Source: Delphinus delphis (Eukaryota; Chordata; Mammalia; Artiodactyla; Delphinidae). From it: DNA of 64,000 bases. The position numbers and the translations under genes were made by a program. Shown in pieces: positions 1-12,300 of the stretch; position 1 is the stretch's first letter, and each line of letters starts with the position of its first letter. The stretch is from assembly GCF_949987515.2 (NCBI RefSeq), contig NC_082689.1:62453246-62517245 (forward strand). The letters run 5' to 3'. The notes under the pieces were generated by a model that was given only the letters and a program-made list of their open reading frames with translations, ran no database searches and was not told where the DNA came from.

Positions 1-29
1 TATTACCAAGTGCTACCCAGGTGTCATCT

Positions 30-533
30 GGTGGTGATTTAAAATATATCCACACAGATTTGATATTCCTCCCTTCAGAGGACAGAGCCTAATTCCTTTC
101 CCTCTTGAGTGTGGGCCATACATAGTAACTCATTTCCAAAGAATAAAATGAGGTAGAAGTAATGGTGTGTGACATCCTGAGATTAGGATATAAAAGGCAT
201 TGTGGCTTTCTCCTTGGCATCTCTCTTGGATTGCTCATTCTGGGGAAGCTAAGTGCCATGTTATAAGATACTCAAGAAGCTCTGTGGAGAGGTCCATGTG
301 TCAAGGAGCTGAGGCCTCCTGCCAATGGATATGTGAAAATTGGTTTTCCAGACTCTGTCAAGCCTTCAGATGATTACAGCTCCAACATTGTGACTGTAAT
401 CTCTTGAGGACAACCCAGCTAGGCCACTCTCAGCTTCCTGAATCTCAGAAATGGTATGAGATAATAAATGTTTATTGTTTTAAGCCACTAAATTTAGGGG
501 TAATTAGTTATTCAGCAATAGATGACTAAAACA
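30..533 (+). mobile_element. MLT1-like LTR (ERVL-MaLR), ancient
   Basis: The 3' part carries the typical MaLR LTR ending: AGATAATAAATGTTTATTGT, then TTTAAGCCACTAAATTTAGG and GCAATAGATGACTAAAAC. The AATAAA inside is the LTR poly(A) signal. The left edge is uncertain. It is a solitary, diverged LTR with no internal viral genes. Confidence 0.55.
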
Positions 534-1004
534 CCCTGTACAGCTGCAGGCCCTGTACCTGAAAGTGAGATTTTTCACACGCTTCTTAAACAATCTCTAG
601 GCTGCAGGCCTGGAGCAGTATAAGAGTCTGCCTGTGACTCACAGTGGGCATGATGAGGATAGGGCAAATAAGGGACTCTAGTGACACCAAAATCCCCCCA
701 AAGACGGATTTTGACCAATAGCCTTAAACATAATTATTGAAAAGACACTTAAGAGTATAGACAAGGAATAATTCTATTTCCTTCTGTTGATAGGTAAGCC
801 TTTCTCTAGGAAGAGGCCCATAGACCTTGCTTAAGAACAACTCAGTTACTGTTACTCTCATCAGCTTCCCAAGAAAAGGAAAAATCATCATAGGACAGCT
901 TGCATCACTTTCTCCTGGATAAAGGAAGAGGGCTTAAGTGATCTTATTTGTTCCTACTGATTAAAAGCCATCCTAAATCTTGTAACTTCCAAATTTGTCA
1001 CTCT
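534..1004. other. CFAP210: intron of CFAP210, nothing recognised
   Basis: Unique-looking intronic sequence. I see no exon, RNA gene or clear repeat. Confidence 0.5.
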
Positions 1005-2356
1005 AGTCCAGACTCTCCCTTAAGTCCTAGTTTCACATATCTCACCACCTTTAAGACATCTCCATTTGGACATCTCTTACGTACCTCAGATTTAAAATGT
1101 CTAACACAGAATTATTGATTCTCCACACCCACAGTGGACTTCCTAGTGGCATCCTTACCAGTCAGTTGTTCAAACCAGAAACCTAGGAATCCATCTTTAT
1201 TTTCCTTTATTTCCCAAATCAAATTTATCAGCAATTCATGTTGATTTTTTTCTCCAAAACAAATCTTGAATTTATTGCTGTCATCTTAGTCCAAGCCACC
1301 CTCATATCCCATGGATTATTGCCTCAACCTCTTAACTGGCCTCCTATTCTCTCTTCCTAATCCCTTCTCCTTTCATCATCCAGAGAGATTTTATTAAAAT
1401 GAAAATTGATTTTATTATTCTCCTACCTAAAACATTTCAGTGACTTTCCATTCATTTAAGATAAAATGGAAACTCGACTATCTCTGGCAAGGCCTTGTGT
1501 CAAAGGGCCTCATCTACTTCCCAAACTCCTTTCCCACCACTCTTTCTCCTTGGTCATTATACCTCCATTACCCTGATCTTCCAGGCCTCAGGCTCCTGTC
1601 AGATCATTGCTTGCCACATGGCCTTTTCACATGCTTTTTCTCCTGTTGGGAATTTTACCTTCCCGTTCTTCATCTGTGGGCTTCTCATCAGCTCAAAGAG
1701 GTCTTCTTTGTCTTAGGGAACAGCTCTGTCCAAACAGCTTTCTCTGTTATGTAAAATAAATAACTCAATTGTTATTCTTTTTCTTGTCCTGTTATTTTCT
1801 TTTATATATATATATATTTAAAATTTATTTATTTTCTTTATTTTTTTGGCTGCATCAGGTCTTAGTTGTGGCTCACGGGATGTTTTGTTGTGGCGCATGG
1901 GCTCTTCGTTGCAGCACGGGGGTTTCTCCCTATTTGAGGCGTGCAGGTTTTCTCTCTAGCTGTGGTGCACGGGTTCCAGAGCAGGTGGGCTTTGTAGTTT
2001 GCGCCATGCGGGCTCTCTTGTTGAGGCGCGTGAGCTCAGTAGTTGTGGCACGTGGGCTTAGTTGCCCCATGGCATGTGGGACCTTAGTTCACCTACCAGG
2101 GATCGAACCCGCATCCCCTGTATTGGAAGGCGGATGATTCTTTACCACTGGACCATCAGGGAAGTCCCTTGTTCTGTTATTTTCTTTACAAGAATTACCT
2201 GGATTTGTAATTACATTATTTTTCTATTTACTTGCTTTTGTTTGCTTGTTTTTGCCTGTCTTCCCACTGGAATGTAAGCTTCTTGAGGTCAGGAACCACG
2301 TTTGTCTGTTTCATGGTTGTAGTAGAAATTCAATAAATAGTTGTTAAATAAATGAA
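1005..2356 (+). mobile_element. LINE L2, interrupted by a CHR SINE
   Basis: About 1005-1800 follows the L2 3' region (TTCAGTGACTTTCCATTCAT, AAGATAAAATGGAAACTC, GGCCTTTTCACATGC). It resumes at 2188-2356 with AATGTAAGCTTCTTGAGGTC and ATTCAATAAATAGTTGTTAA. The break is the SINE at 1803-2173. Confidence 0.75.
1803..2173 (-). mobile_element. CHR SINE, long (CHR-1-like) form
   Basis: The head lies at the right end (reverse of GGGACTTCCCTGATGGTCCA) with the tRNA-like B box GGTTCGATCCC. The (TA/TTTA) tail is at the left. A 14-bp duplication CTGTTATTTTCTTT flanks it at 1789-1802 and 2174-2187. Confidence 0.88.
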
Positions 2357-2584
2357 TGAGAGGTCTCAAGATTACAGAAGAGTTAAGTGTGATTCTTAAG
2401 TCTCTAGAATAGGCAACAGAAAAGAAGTTGGTACTGTTCACCACGATAAGGACAAGAGACCAAAAGGGTCAGTTTAGAAGAGGAGGAGGATGAATTTGCT
2501 TTTAGACATAGTGAATGTATCTAGGAATAAAATAGTCAGGTGGTGATGCCTCTTGGGTTGTCTCTTCAAGAATCAAGCATGTCT

Positions 2585-2793
2585 GGGCTTCCCTGGTGGC
2601 GCAGTGGTTGAGAGTCCGCCTGCCGATGCAGGGGACACGGGTTCGTGCCCTGATCTGGGAAGATCCCACACGCCGCGGAGCGGCTGGGCTCGTGAGCCAT
2701 GGCCGCTGAGCCTGCGCGTCCGGAGCCTGTGCTCCGCAACGGGAGAGGCCACGACACTGAGAGGCCCGCGTACCGCAAAAAAAAAAAAAAAAA
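2585..2793 (+). mobile_element. CHR SINE, short cetacean form
   Basis: Head GGGCTTCCCTGGTGGCGCAG, B box GGGTTCGTGCC, then the CATGCCGCGGAGCGGCTGGG-type body and A-tail. It has an exact 17-bp duplication AAGAATCAAGCATGTCT at 2568-2584 and 2794-2810, so it is a fairly recent insertion. Confidence 0.93.
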
Positions 2794-2828
2794 AAGAATC
2801 AAGCATGTCTATTGTAATAGACACCTCA

Positions 2829-3166
2829 TTTTTTTTTTAATAAAATTATTTATTTATTTATATTTTTGGCTGCGTTGGGTCTTCGTTGCTGCTCACGGGC
2901 TTTCTCTAGTTGCGGTGAGCAGGGGCTACTCTTTGTTGCGGTGCACGGGCTTCTCATTACAGTGGCTTCTCTTGCTGCGGAGTACGGGCTCCAGGTGTGC
3001 AGGCTCAGTAGTTGTGGCTCACAGGCTCTAGAGCGCAGGCTCAGTAGTTGTGGTGCACGGGCTTAGTTGCTCCGTGGCATGTGGGATCTTCCCAGACCAG
3101 GGCTCGAACTCCTGTCCCCTGCGTTGGCAGGCAGATTCGCAATCACTTTGCCACCAGGGAAGCCCC
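2829..3166 (-). mobile_element. CHR SINE, long form
   Basis: It begins with a TTTA-rich tail and GGCTGCGTTGGGTCTTCGTT and ends CCACCAGGGAAGCCCC. Flanks AGACACCTCATTTTT and AGAGACCTCATTTTT are its target duplication. Confidence 0.88.
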
Positions 3167-3182
3167 AGAGACCTCATTTTTT

Positions 3183-3374
3183 TAGGGGGGGGCCCTCTCA
3201 CTGTTGTGGCCTCTCCCGTTGCAGAGCACAGGCTCTGGACGCGCAGGCTCAGCGGCCATGGCTCACGGGCCCAGCCGCTTCACGGCATGTGGGATCTTCC
3301 CGGACCAGAGCACGAACCCATGTCCCCTACACCGGCAGGCAGACTCTCAACCACTGCGCCACCAGGGAGGCCCC
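3183..3374 (-). mobile_element. CHR SINE, short form, tandem to the previous one
   Basis: GGCCCTCTCACTGTTGTGGC through CACCAGGGAGGCCCC. The left flank is the right target duplication of the preceding SINE (AGAGACCTCATTTTT), and the right flank is AGAGACCTGATTTTT. The usual T/GCGG start of the antisense copy is replaced by a G-run (3184-3191). Confidence 0.88.
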
Positions 3375-3394
3375 AGAGACCTGATTTTTGATGT

Positions 3395-3760
3395 TGGGCT
3401 GCTGACTTCTTGTTAGGCCCCACCCTCCCTTCCCCTTTGGCCTTATAAGAAGGCCCCTGGGCTTGCCTCTTCCTTGGTTGCCAGTAGGAAATTTAAATCT
3501 CCTGTGCACAGGAGCTTTTCCCCAGTTTCACCCCTCAGTCACAATAAAGACCCAAACTCACTTCCTCTGCTTTGCCCAAGTCAATCCAGACCTACTTATG
3601 CCTACACAGCTCTGTTGGGTGTCCCTTGTGTGATAATACTTTCTCTCAAATTCTCTTGGTGTGTGGAGGGTCATCTGAGCCACATTTTGGGTAGGAGTCC
3701 CTTCCACTTTTATAGGAGTTCTATGTAACATCTGTATAAAGTCAAGTCAGATCTGGGCTA
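3395..3760 (+). mobile_element. possible solitary LTR fragment
   Basis: The stretch contains a TATA-like CCTTATAAGAAGGCCCC and, about 100 nt on, CACAATAAAGACCCAAACTC, the spacing and order of a retroviral R/U5 region. The tail includes GGGTGTCCCTTGTGTG. No terminal repeats or internal genes are seen, and I cannot name a family. It may equally be plain intron. Confidence 0.3.
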
Positions 3761-3961
3761 GATCAACACAGATTTGGGAGCTTCAGAATGTAAATCAGGG
3801 GTAGCAAAGAGGTTTCATAACAAATTCTGCTCGGGTGGTTTGGCAGAGGCTGCCAGTTCATTGGGCTGAGCAGGACCAAGATTTTTGCATTGATTTTTGT
3901 TTTGCATTGATTATTGGTGTCTGCTATGGTCATGGGTGTTGGAAGTAAAGATATAAATGTT

Positions 3962-4164
3962 GGGCTTCCCTGGTGGCGCAGTGGTTGGGAGTCCGCCTGC
4001 CAATGCAGGGGACGCGGCTTTGTGCCCCGGTCCGGGAGGATCCCACATGCCGCGGAGAGGCTGGACCCATGAGCCATGGCCGCTGAGCCTGCGCGTCCGG
4101 AGCCTGTGCTCCGCAATGGGAGAGGCCACAATAGTGAGAGGCCCGTGTACCGCCAGAAAAAAAA
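3962..4164 (+). mobile_element. CHR SINE, short form
   Basis: Head GGGCTTCCCTGGTGGCGCAG and A-tail. An exact 15-bp duplication AAAGATATAAATGTT lies at 3947-3961 and 4165-4179. Confidence 0.92.
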
Positions 4165-4179
4165 AAAGATATAAATGTT

Positions 4180-5083
4180 ATGTATTTCTTCCCTGAACTA
4201 GAGGATCTCGGATTTCCTTCAAAATGTTGACTTTGCATTAAGCTAAACCTATGGCAGATAGTTGAGTAGTCTACCCAAACTAAGGTAAAAGTCTTTATTG
4301 ACAGTCTTTAATAGTTATATAAATCCTTGTCAATATTATCTCTTCACTGACACTAGAGACATTTTTTCTTATTCACTCTCAGAATAGGTAAATTTTTTTT
4401 TGGCTGAAACAATGAATTGTCCAATACGTGTATAGGTATAATGTTAGTGATTTCCAGATTTGCTAAGGAATGTTAAAATTGCAAATGTTTTATATCTTGT
4501 TTTCTCTTAAAGTAGCAATTTTAAAACTTCAAAAGCTTTCTCAAAATTAGATACATCTCTTTTTATAATGTCCTTTAAGTCTTGATGATTGACATGAATT
4601 TGCTTCTAAGAGATTGGTATACTATTAAATAGTTCTAACAAACTAAACAAATAAATAAAAATTTGAAAACCTAGTATTTTTAGGGAAATCATAAAGTTGA
4701 TTTAGCTGTGGCCAACAGTGACTTTTTTCTTAGCTCCTCCTAAAGAGAGTGACTGTGACTCTAAGTGGCTGCTTACTCACCTGTTCTGAATTGGCTTTAT
4801 AATACCAAAGTGAACTTACTGGCTCACTTAACTGTGAAGTCCTCTGTGGCACAGGGAAGGGAATTTTCCCCCTCCCTGAAACCAAGAAAAAAATGTTATG
4901 ATTGGGTGCATATGAAAGAAAGGCTTACTCCTCAGTCTTTTTGTCTATTTAAGTGGGTTGTTTACCCACTCTGTACCCAGGAAGAAAAAGAACTGGAGAC
5001 AACTGATAGAGAGCACCAGTGGAGCAGCCTGCACACGTGTTGATTGGCTGACCGGGATGCGTGGGCACATAGACAAAGATACC
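4180..5083. other. CFAP210: CFAP210 intron, no feature
   Basis: AT-rich intron sequence. No exon or recognisable repeat was found. Confidence 0.5.
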
Positions 5084-5101
5084 GGGGGGGGGGGGGGGGG
5101 G
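5084..5101 (+). repeat. G18 homopolymer
   Basis: Eighteen consecutive G residues in AT-rich intron. A second G-rich patch (GGGG-TG-GGGGGGGG-TGT-GGG) lies about 110 bp downstream at 5204-5223. Confidence 0.95.
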
Positions 5102-5699
5102 CTTGAGCTGTTTTGCCAGTATGCTGAGGATTGACTGCCAGATGTGGTCGCGGAGAGTCTGCAATAAGCTACTGATGGTGGATGCTCCTGGTTGTGATGG
5201 TGGTGGGGTGGGGGGGGTGTGGGTTGTAGAGGTAGAGCTGGAGCTAAATGCAGATCAGAGCTCTGCAGTGAGGACACTGCTCAGGGATTTCTGAAGAACT
5301 CACGCATAAGCCCTGTGAGACAACCAGCATTTAATGGCTAACCACTCAGAAGGCATCAGTAGTTAGTCAATGTTGGCTAGAGAAAGGATAACAACCAAAG
5401 TGGCCAGCTGGGTAAGGAAGTTGTTGCCCTTCTTCCATCAAACCCCAACTCCTGAGAGGCCAGATCCATAGCTTAGATAGCATCTTCTAGTGCTGAAATT
5501 GAAAAGCAGTAGGGATTAGGGACTTTTCTGTAAAATAATGTCACCATTTCAGCATAGTGTCTGTCATTCAGTTAACTGGTTCTTTCTAAAGGAAAGGAAC
5601 ATTTGAATCTACTGTAGGACTTAATTTTGGTGAGGAATGAAACAAATTTTGAAGAAAGGAAGATATTGGCCATCCTGGGTTAACCAAGATTGGATTTGT

Positions 5700-5796
5700 T
5701 TTTGTATTTTTAAAAAATTTTTTCTACAATTTATTTGTTTGAATCAGATTCCAACTAAGGTTCATACATTGCAATTGGTTCCTATGTCCTTTCTTT
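5700..5796 (-). mobile_element. old L1 fragment
   Basis: CAATTTATTTGTTTGAATCA and the GGTTCATACATTGCAATTGG-like segment resemble the antisense 3' region of old L1M elements, seen again at 18860-19590. The call is weak. Confidence 0.4.
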
Positions 5797-5801
5797 TAAA
5801 A

Positions 5802-5834
<33 letters not shown>

Positions 5835-5989
5835 TGGCTGTGCCAGGTCTTAGTTGTGGCATGCGGGATCTTTAGTTGCGGCATGCGGACCTCTTAGCTG
5901 CGGCACGCATGTGGGCTCTAGTTCCCAGAACCCAGGCCTCCTGCACTGGGAGCACAGAATCTTACCCATTGGACCACCAGGGAAGTCCC
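5797..5989 (-). mobile_element. CHR SINE, truncated form
   Basis: (TTTA)n tail at 5804-5833, then GGCTGTGCCAGGTCTTAGTT, ending ACCACCAGGGAAGTCCC. It lies only 171 bp upstream of the CFAP210 exon at 6161. Confidence 0.85.
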
Positions 5990-6160
5990 TGGATTTGGTT
6001 TTAATCACTGCTCTTTACCTATCTGTTCTTGTCCCAAAAGAAATCCACAAGTTCTCCTTTATAGTTTCAAATCATCCCAGGTAAGACTCTAATTCATTTC
6101 TTTAAAATATATTCTATTTTTCTGCATTGCTCTCAGTTATAATTATGTTTTTTTCTTCAG

Positions 6161-6317
6161 AATAAAGGAACATGAAGAGGAAGAAGAGAGAAGGAGAAAA
6201 GAGGAAGAAAAGGATGCTGAGGAAATAAAGCGACAGAATTCATTATATGAAATAGAAATGAAAAAAGAAAGAGGAAAGAAAAAAGAAGAGATCAATGAAA
6301 ACAAGAGACTATTTTTT
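6161..6317 (+). CDS. CFAP210: CFAP210 coding exon (first in window)
   Basis: The acceptor is a pyrimidine tract ending TTTTCTTCAG, and the donor is TTTTTT|GTAAGT. The exon has 157 nt: one base completing a split codon, then 52 codons. It begins [14 protein letters not shown] and ends NENKRLFF in phase 0. It is a strongly charged coiled-coil segment with no hydrophobic core sequence. Confidence 0.88.
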
Positions 6318-9300
6318 GTAAGTTGAAAATACTTCAAAAATGTATCTCTTCAAAAAATGTACAGAGTCCAATGCCAAATTTTAATATGTTTTTTATAAAT
6401 AATAGTGGTATAGAAAAGAAGTTTGCTATTAAGTTGGGTTTTTAAGTGTACTTTGGGGGGAGCTATATTTGCTGTTATTTCATTTGGATGTGCTCTCATT
6501 CATGAACAAGAATTAAGAGAATGAGACTTTTTAAAAATGAATTTTGTTATCCTAAATATGAGAGTTGTAATGAGCAATGAATGGGGTGATACGTGTTTGG
6601 TATCTCCTGCACTATTAATATATGCTGAATAAATGGTAATAATTATTTTATGGTAGTTGCAATTTATTTTGTAATTTTTTATATTCATTTCTTTAAAGTT
6701 ATTTTTTATTCTTAAGTAACATATACACAGATTTAAAACATCAAACATCACCAAAATGCTTAAAAGAAGAGTAGCAGTCATTGCTTCACTCCTTCTGCTT
6801 CTTGGAAAATTATATTCTAAATAATCTATGTATTTTAGGGACTTCCCTGGTGGCGCAGTGGTTAAGAATCCGCCTGCCAATGCAGGGGACATGGGTTCGA
6901 GCCCTGGTCTGGGAAGATCCCACATGCCGCGGAGCAACTAAGCCCGTGTGCCACAACTGCTGAGCCTGTGCTCTAGAGTCCACGAGCCACACCTACTGAG
7001 TCCGTGTGCCACAACTACTGAAGCCGTGCACCTAGAGCCCATGCTCCCAAACAAGAGAAGCCACTGCAATGAGAAGCCCACGCACCACAATGAAGAATAG
7101 CCCCCGCTCACTGCAACTAGAGAAGGCCTGCGCACAGCAACGAAGACCCAGCACAACCAAAAATAAATAAATAAATAAGGAAATAAATTTAAAAATAAAT
7201 AAATAATCTATATATTTAAAAAAATATATTCAGTTTTAAAGATATGTATCTTGATTTATCAATTTTAAACATTTTCTGTCTCTCTGCCCTGGTAGTTGAG
7301 GATTTAGCTCTTTCCCAATACTGTCCCCTTCCCATCCACCTCTTCCCCCCAAATCATCATGGCATAATTTTAGTTTAATCATTATTATGATTTTATAAAT
7401 ATTGTTCTCTGAAGAGCTAAGAAATATACTATGATTATAATTTTTTGCTTCCATAAATGTTTTTCTGTGGTTAAAATAATTCTCATTGTTTGCATTTGCT
7501 TTAAAGCTCTATACCTCAATTTTTTCCATATGTTCAGTACGTTCTGCCAAATGGTTAATGATATTAGTTTTCAAATGTTCACCTAAGTAATGTTAAATTA
7601 TTTATGGTTTTCTTGGAGCTCCCCCATACAGAGTCCTCCGTCCTTCTCTTCCTTCTAGACTGTTTGCTCTCTAGGCCTGCTGCTCAGCTGTCATTCTGGA
7701 GCTTCCCTGTGCCACTTTCCTGGGTCTCAGCTCCTATTTCCTGAATCTTATGCCTTCCTCTTTCTTGATTTATTCCTTCATCTTTCTGAAATACATCTTT
7801 TTTTTTTAATATTTATTTATTTGGTTGCACCAGGTCTTAGTTGAGGCAGGTGGGCTCCTCAGTTGCGGCTCCAGGGCTCCTTAGCTGCAGCACGTGGGCT
7901 CCTTTGTTGTGGCAGGTGGGCTCCTTAGTTGTGGCAGGCAAACTGTTAGTTGTGGCATGCATGTGGGATCTAGTTTCCTGACCAGGGATCAAACCTGGGC
8001 CCCCTGCATTGAGAGCATGGAGTCTTATCCCCTGCATGACCAGGGAAGTCCCCTGAAATACATCTTTGAGTAGCTTCTGAAGAAAGGGTATAGAGGAGGT
8101 AAAAATTTTGAATTCTTATCTGGAAAGGTTATCATCTAAAGTAACAGTTGCTTTGGGCTTCCCTGGTGGCACAGTGGTTAAGAATCCGCCTGCCAATGCA
8201 GGGGACACGGGTTTGAGCCCTGGTCTGGGAAGATCCCACATGCCGTGGAGCAACTAAGCCTGTGTCCTGCAACTACTGAGCCTGCGCTCTAGAGCCCATG
8301 AGCCACAACTACTGAACCCAAGAGCCACAACTACTGAGCCTTTGTGCCACAAATACTGAAGCCCACACACCTAGAGCCTGTGCTCTGCAACAAGAGAAGC
8401 CACCGCAATGAGAAGCCCATGCACCACAACAAAGAGTAGCCCCTGCTCGCTGCAACTAGAGGAAAGCCTGTGTGCAGCAACAAACACCCAATGCAGCCAA
8501 AAATAACTAACTAAATAAATTTATAAAAAAAAATAAAGTAATGCTTTCTTTATAGTTTGGGTGTAGAATTCTGGGTTCAGAATTCAGAGTTTTGTATTTA
8601 TGTTTTCATAATATTCTAGCTTTCAGTATTGCTATGGAAAAGTATTATGCCATTTATGGTATTCATTCTATGTATGTGATCTGGTGTGTTTTGTTTTTAC
8701 TTCCCTTGTCTCTCTTTCTCTGAAAGCTCTGAGGGTCTTTATCTCTGCAACTGTAAGATTTAACAGGGACGTACCTCGTTTAGGTCTTTTTCATTTTGCT
8801 GAGCACTCAGTTGATGCCTCAACCCATAAATGCATCAGGTTTTCTTATTTTATTTCTTGTATAATTTTGTCCCTTTCTATTTTGTTTCTACCATTCTAGA
8901 ACCCCTCTGATTTATATTGGACTTTCTGAAGTGATGCTCTAATTAAAAAAATATTTTCTCATATTATTAGTTAGGGTAAGACTCAAAAGTTTATAACAGA
9001 AAACCCAAAATAAAGAATGTAAAAAATTACAAAATAAATTGCAACAGTACCTTTATCTGAAGTGCAGAGGTGGTCATGCCAAGGCTGATATGGTACCTCC
9101 AGAATCAAGGGGGAATGAGACAGCTTCTCTTTTTTTGCTTTGCTATTCTTGGAACATAGGTGGCTTCTGTCCTCAGGATTGCCTCATGGCCTTGAATAGC
9201 TGCTGGAGCTCCTGGCCACATTCCAGGCAGCAAGAAGGAGAAAGGATGAAGGACAAAAAAGGATTTCCTAACTATCTGTCTTCCTTTTAAGGAACTTTTT

Positions 9301-12300
9301 CAGAACTCCCACTTAACAATTTCCATTAAATCTCATTGGTTGTAATTTAGTGACACCTAGCTGAAAAGAAAGCTTGGAAATATAGTCTTCTAGATGAGCA
9401 TATTGCCACTCTGAACAAAATCTGGGTCCTGCTACTAATGCAGAAGAGAAGAAAGACTCTTGGGTAGGCAATTAATTGTTCCTGCCATTTTTGGTTTTTG
9501 TTTGACTTTGAGAGTTATTCTCAACTTTGTCTTCTAAATCTTCTATTGAATTTTTAATTTTAACTATCAAAATTTTAATTTCTAAGAGTTTTACTTGTAA
9601 TATTATTATTCCTTTTGCATAAAATCTTATTCGTTGTTCATGGATATAATATTTTTATCTTTCCAAGTCACTTTGGAATAGGACAGACCTTGTTTTGTAT
9701 GCTAACACTGCTACTTACTAGCCAGGTGACCTTGAACTGAGGCTTTCAATTTTTAAAAATCAGGATTAACTTTGTGTTAACTCTGGGCTTTTCTTTTTTT
9801 TTTTTTTTTTTTTGCGGTATGTGGACCTCTCACTGTTGTAGCCTCTCCCGTTGCAGAGCACAGGCTCCGGACGCGCAGGCTCAGCGGCCATGGCTCACGG
9901 GCCCAGCCGCTCTGCGGCATGTGGGATCTTTCCGGACCGGGGCACGAACCCGTGTCCCCTGCATCAGCAGGCAGACTCTCAACCACTGCGCCACCAGGGA
10001 AGCCCATGGGCTTTTCTTATTATAAAAAATCTTATGAACATTTACAATAAACTTAGAAAAAAGCAGTAAAATAAAGTTTTTCAGAAATAATTCAAAACAA
10101 TCACTTTTAAGAGTTTGATATTTTCATTACCTTTTCATGTCAACTAATATATCTCATAACCAGATTACAGCTTTGAAAAGTAATATCCCATAAAATAAAA
10201 AGTACTTAAGAGTAGTAGGTACGTAGTAGACCCTGAGTTATAAATATAGTGGAATATTAAATATTATACCTAACAACTTTTACCTTGAATTGATTTCTAC
10301 TTATAGTAACAGAAAGCACTGATACATCTATGTATCCAGGCTGTTGTGTTCAAAGACACCTATTTTTATGATGGCTAATGCAGGTCAGGTTGTAGAGTTG
10401 TAGAACCCCTCTGATTTATATTGGACTTCTGAAATGATGCTCTAATTTAAAAAATATGCTGATATGAACAGATTTTTATTCTTTGTTAAAAAACTGACCT
10501 ATTAAACATTTTTTAATTAGAATATACATCTGTATAATTTTTTGTATATGCACAAAAAGAAAGTCTGGACAAGAAAGTAGTTTCACAGTAATTGAGTCTG
10601 GTGGGTGGAATTAGGAATAGGCAGATGGTGGATGTGGTAGGAAGGATGCTTTACACTGTGTGTTTTTAAAATATTGTAAATTTGTGTAGCATATGACTAT
10701 ATTAACTATTCAAACATTAAATGAATGTATACATATTTACTGTATTTTATCTGATTATAGAATTATTTTAAATTCATATTTGTAAAGAAATGAGATATTT
10801 GAAAAGAAATACAGAAAATTAAGATGTGAAAGTCACCTATAATCTCATACCCTAGAGATAACTACTGTTAACATTTGATACATTTCTTCCAGTTATACAT
10901 TCATTATAAACTTGTATTTATATATATTTGCAAAACTGAAATACTCCATGGTAATGTTTTATATTCTGCTTTTTTCTCCTACTTACTGATTATGTTATTT
11001 GTATCTTCCCATGTCTTTGAGAGTGTAATTTATTTAACCATTTCTCCATTATTGACTACTTAGAGGTTGTTTCCAATTTTCACTGTTATAAATAACTTTG
11101 AGGTGAAGTGCGTGGTAGGTACATAAAACGTAATGTCCAGCTCTGATTATCTCCTTGGGATATTTCTCCAAGAGAGAAATAATTGTATTAGAAGCTGTGA
11201 CCATTTGACATTTAATATCGTATTAGATATCTATATGTTGAAAGATACTTTTCTTTGTGATAGAATAATACACAGTTTTTTCCTCCAAGGAACATCTGAA
11301 TGATAAAAATACCATCAAAGCTGTAGAACAGCAGCAGCAAGAGGAGGAAGATGAAAAGATTAGAAAATTTATCAAAGCGAAAAAGCGTCTTACACAAATG
11401 GGGAAAGCAAAAGAAGCTGAAACACACAGGTCAGCTTCTAAAATAATTTTTGTGATTAATAAAGTACTGTCTGAAATTATTTTATTTTAAATCAGAAGTT
11501 GTGATATGAGAGTAGTCTTTAGGAAAAAGGTCTCATTATTTATGTCAGGGCGTTTAGTGACATGGTGATTTCAGCTTGGAGCACGTGAGTTGGGGTTCCC
11601 TTGGAATATTGATGACATCTGTGTGGTAGGTGGTTGGAAATACTGAAAATCTCTACTTTAGGAGAGGGGTATGAGCTGGAGATGGCTTCGTGAGCCATTG
11701 ATGTACAAGTGGGAATTGGAACTGTGGATACAGGTGAGCTCACCTGGGGGAGTAGGTAAGAAGTGAAGGTGACATAGTCCCTAGGGAAATCCATAGTTAA
11801 ATGTCAAATAGAGAATGAAGGTAATATGAAGACCAAGGAATAGTTCCCAGAGAATGGAGGAAAAGCAGAGAAACAGCAAGGGAGGGGGGATGGAGACTCA
11901 GTAAGAAGAGAGCAGTCATCAGTGTTAGATCACTAGAGGGATTAAATGAGATTTTAAAAATGAAGCACCCATCAGATTTAGAGGTCATTGCTTACCTTAG
12001 TGAGCAGTTTGGGGTGAGGTGAGGTAAGAGACTTACAGTACATCCTGTTTCTGTCTAGACCATGCTTTTCACTTGTGCAAAACCCTCTGATGGCTTTACA
12101 TCACACTTAGAGTGTTGACTATGGCCCATAAGGCTCTACATCCATCCTAATTCCCAGCCGACCCCAGCCTCCTCTCTCAAACCTCATCTCTTACTGTTCT
12201 CTCTTTCTTTCCCTCTTTGTCACTCACACTGGACTTCTCCTGTACCCTCTTTGGGGAATGCTCACCTCCTTTAACTCTTTCAGATCATTACTCAAATATT

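Noticed and set aside
2585..4164. Regularly recurring repeats that could suggest an array
   Set aside because: The repeats are dispersed SINEs with A-tails and target duplications in both orientations, not a CRISPR-type array.
4945..5277. 110-codon Pro/His-rich frame on -
   Set aside because: The prolines come from the G18 and G-rich tracts. There are no splice or start features and no similarity I recognise.
6838..6910. tRNA-like A and B boxes
   Set aside because: They belong to the tRNA-derived head of CHR SINEs. No complete cloverleaf with an acceptor stem is present.
9777..10069. Pro/Arg-rich open frames in several places (also 3050-3391, 49053-49403, 58007-58310)
   Set aside because: All are readings of the GC-rich CHR SINE body and recur wherever a SINE lies. 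They are not genes.
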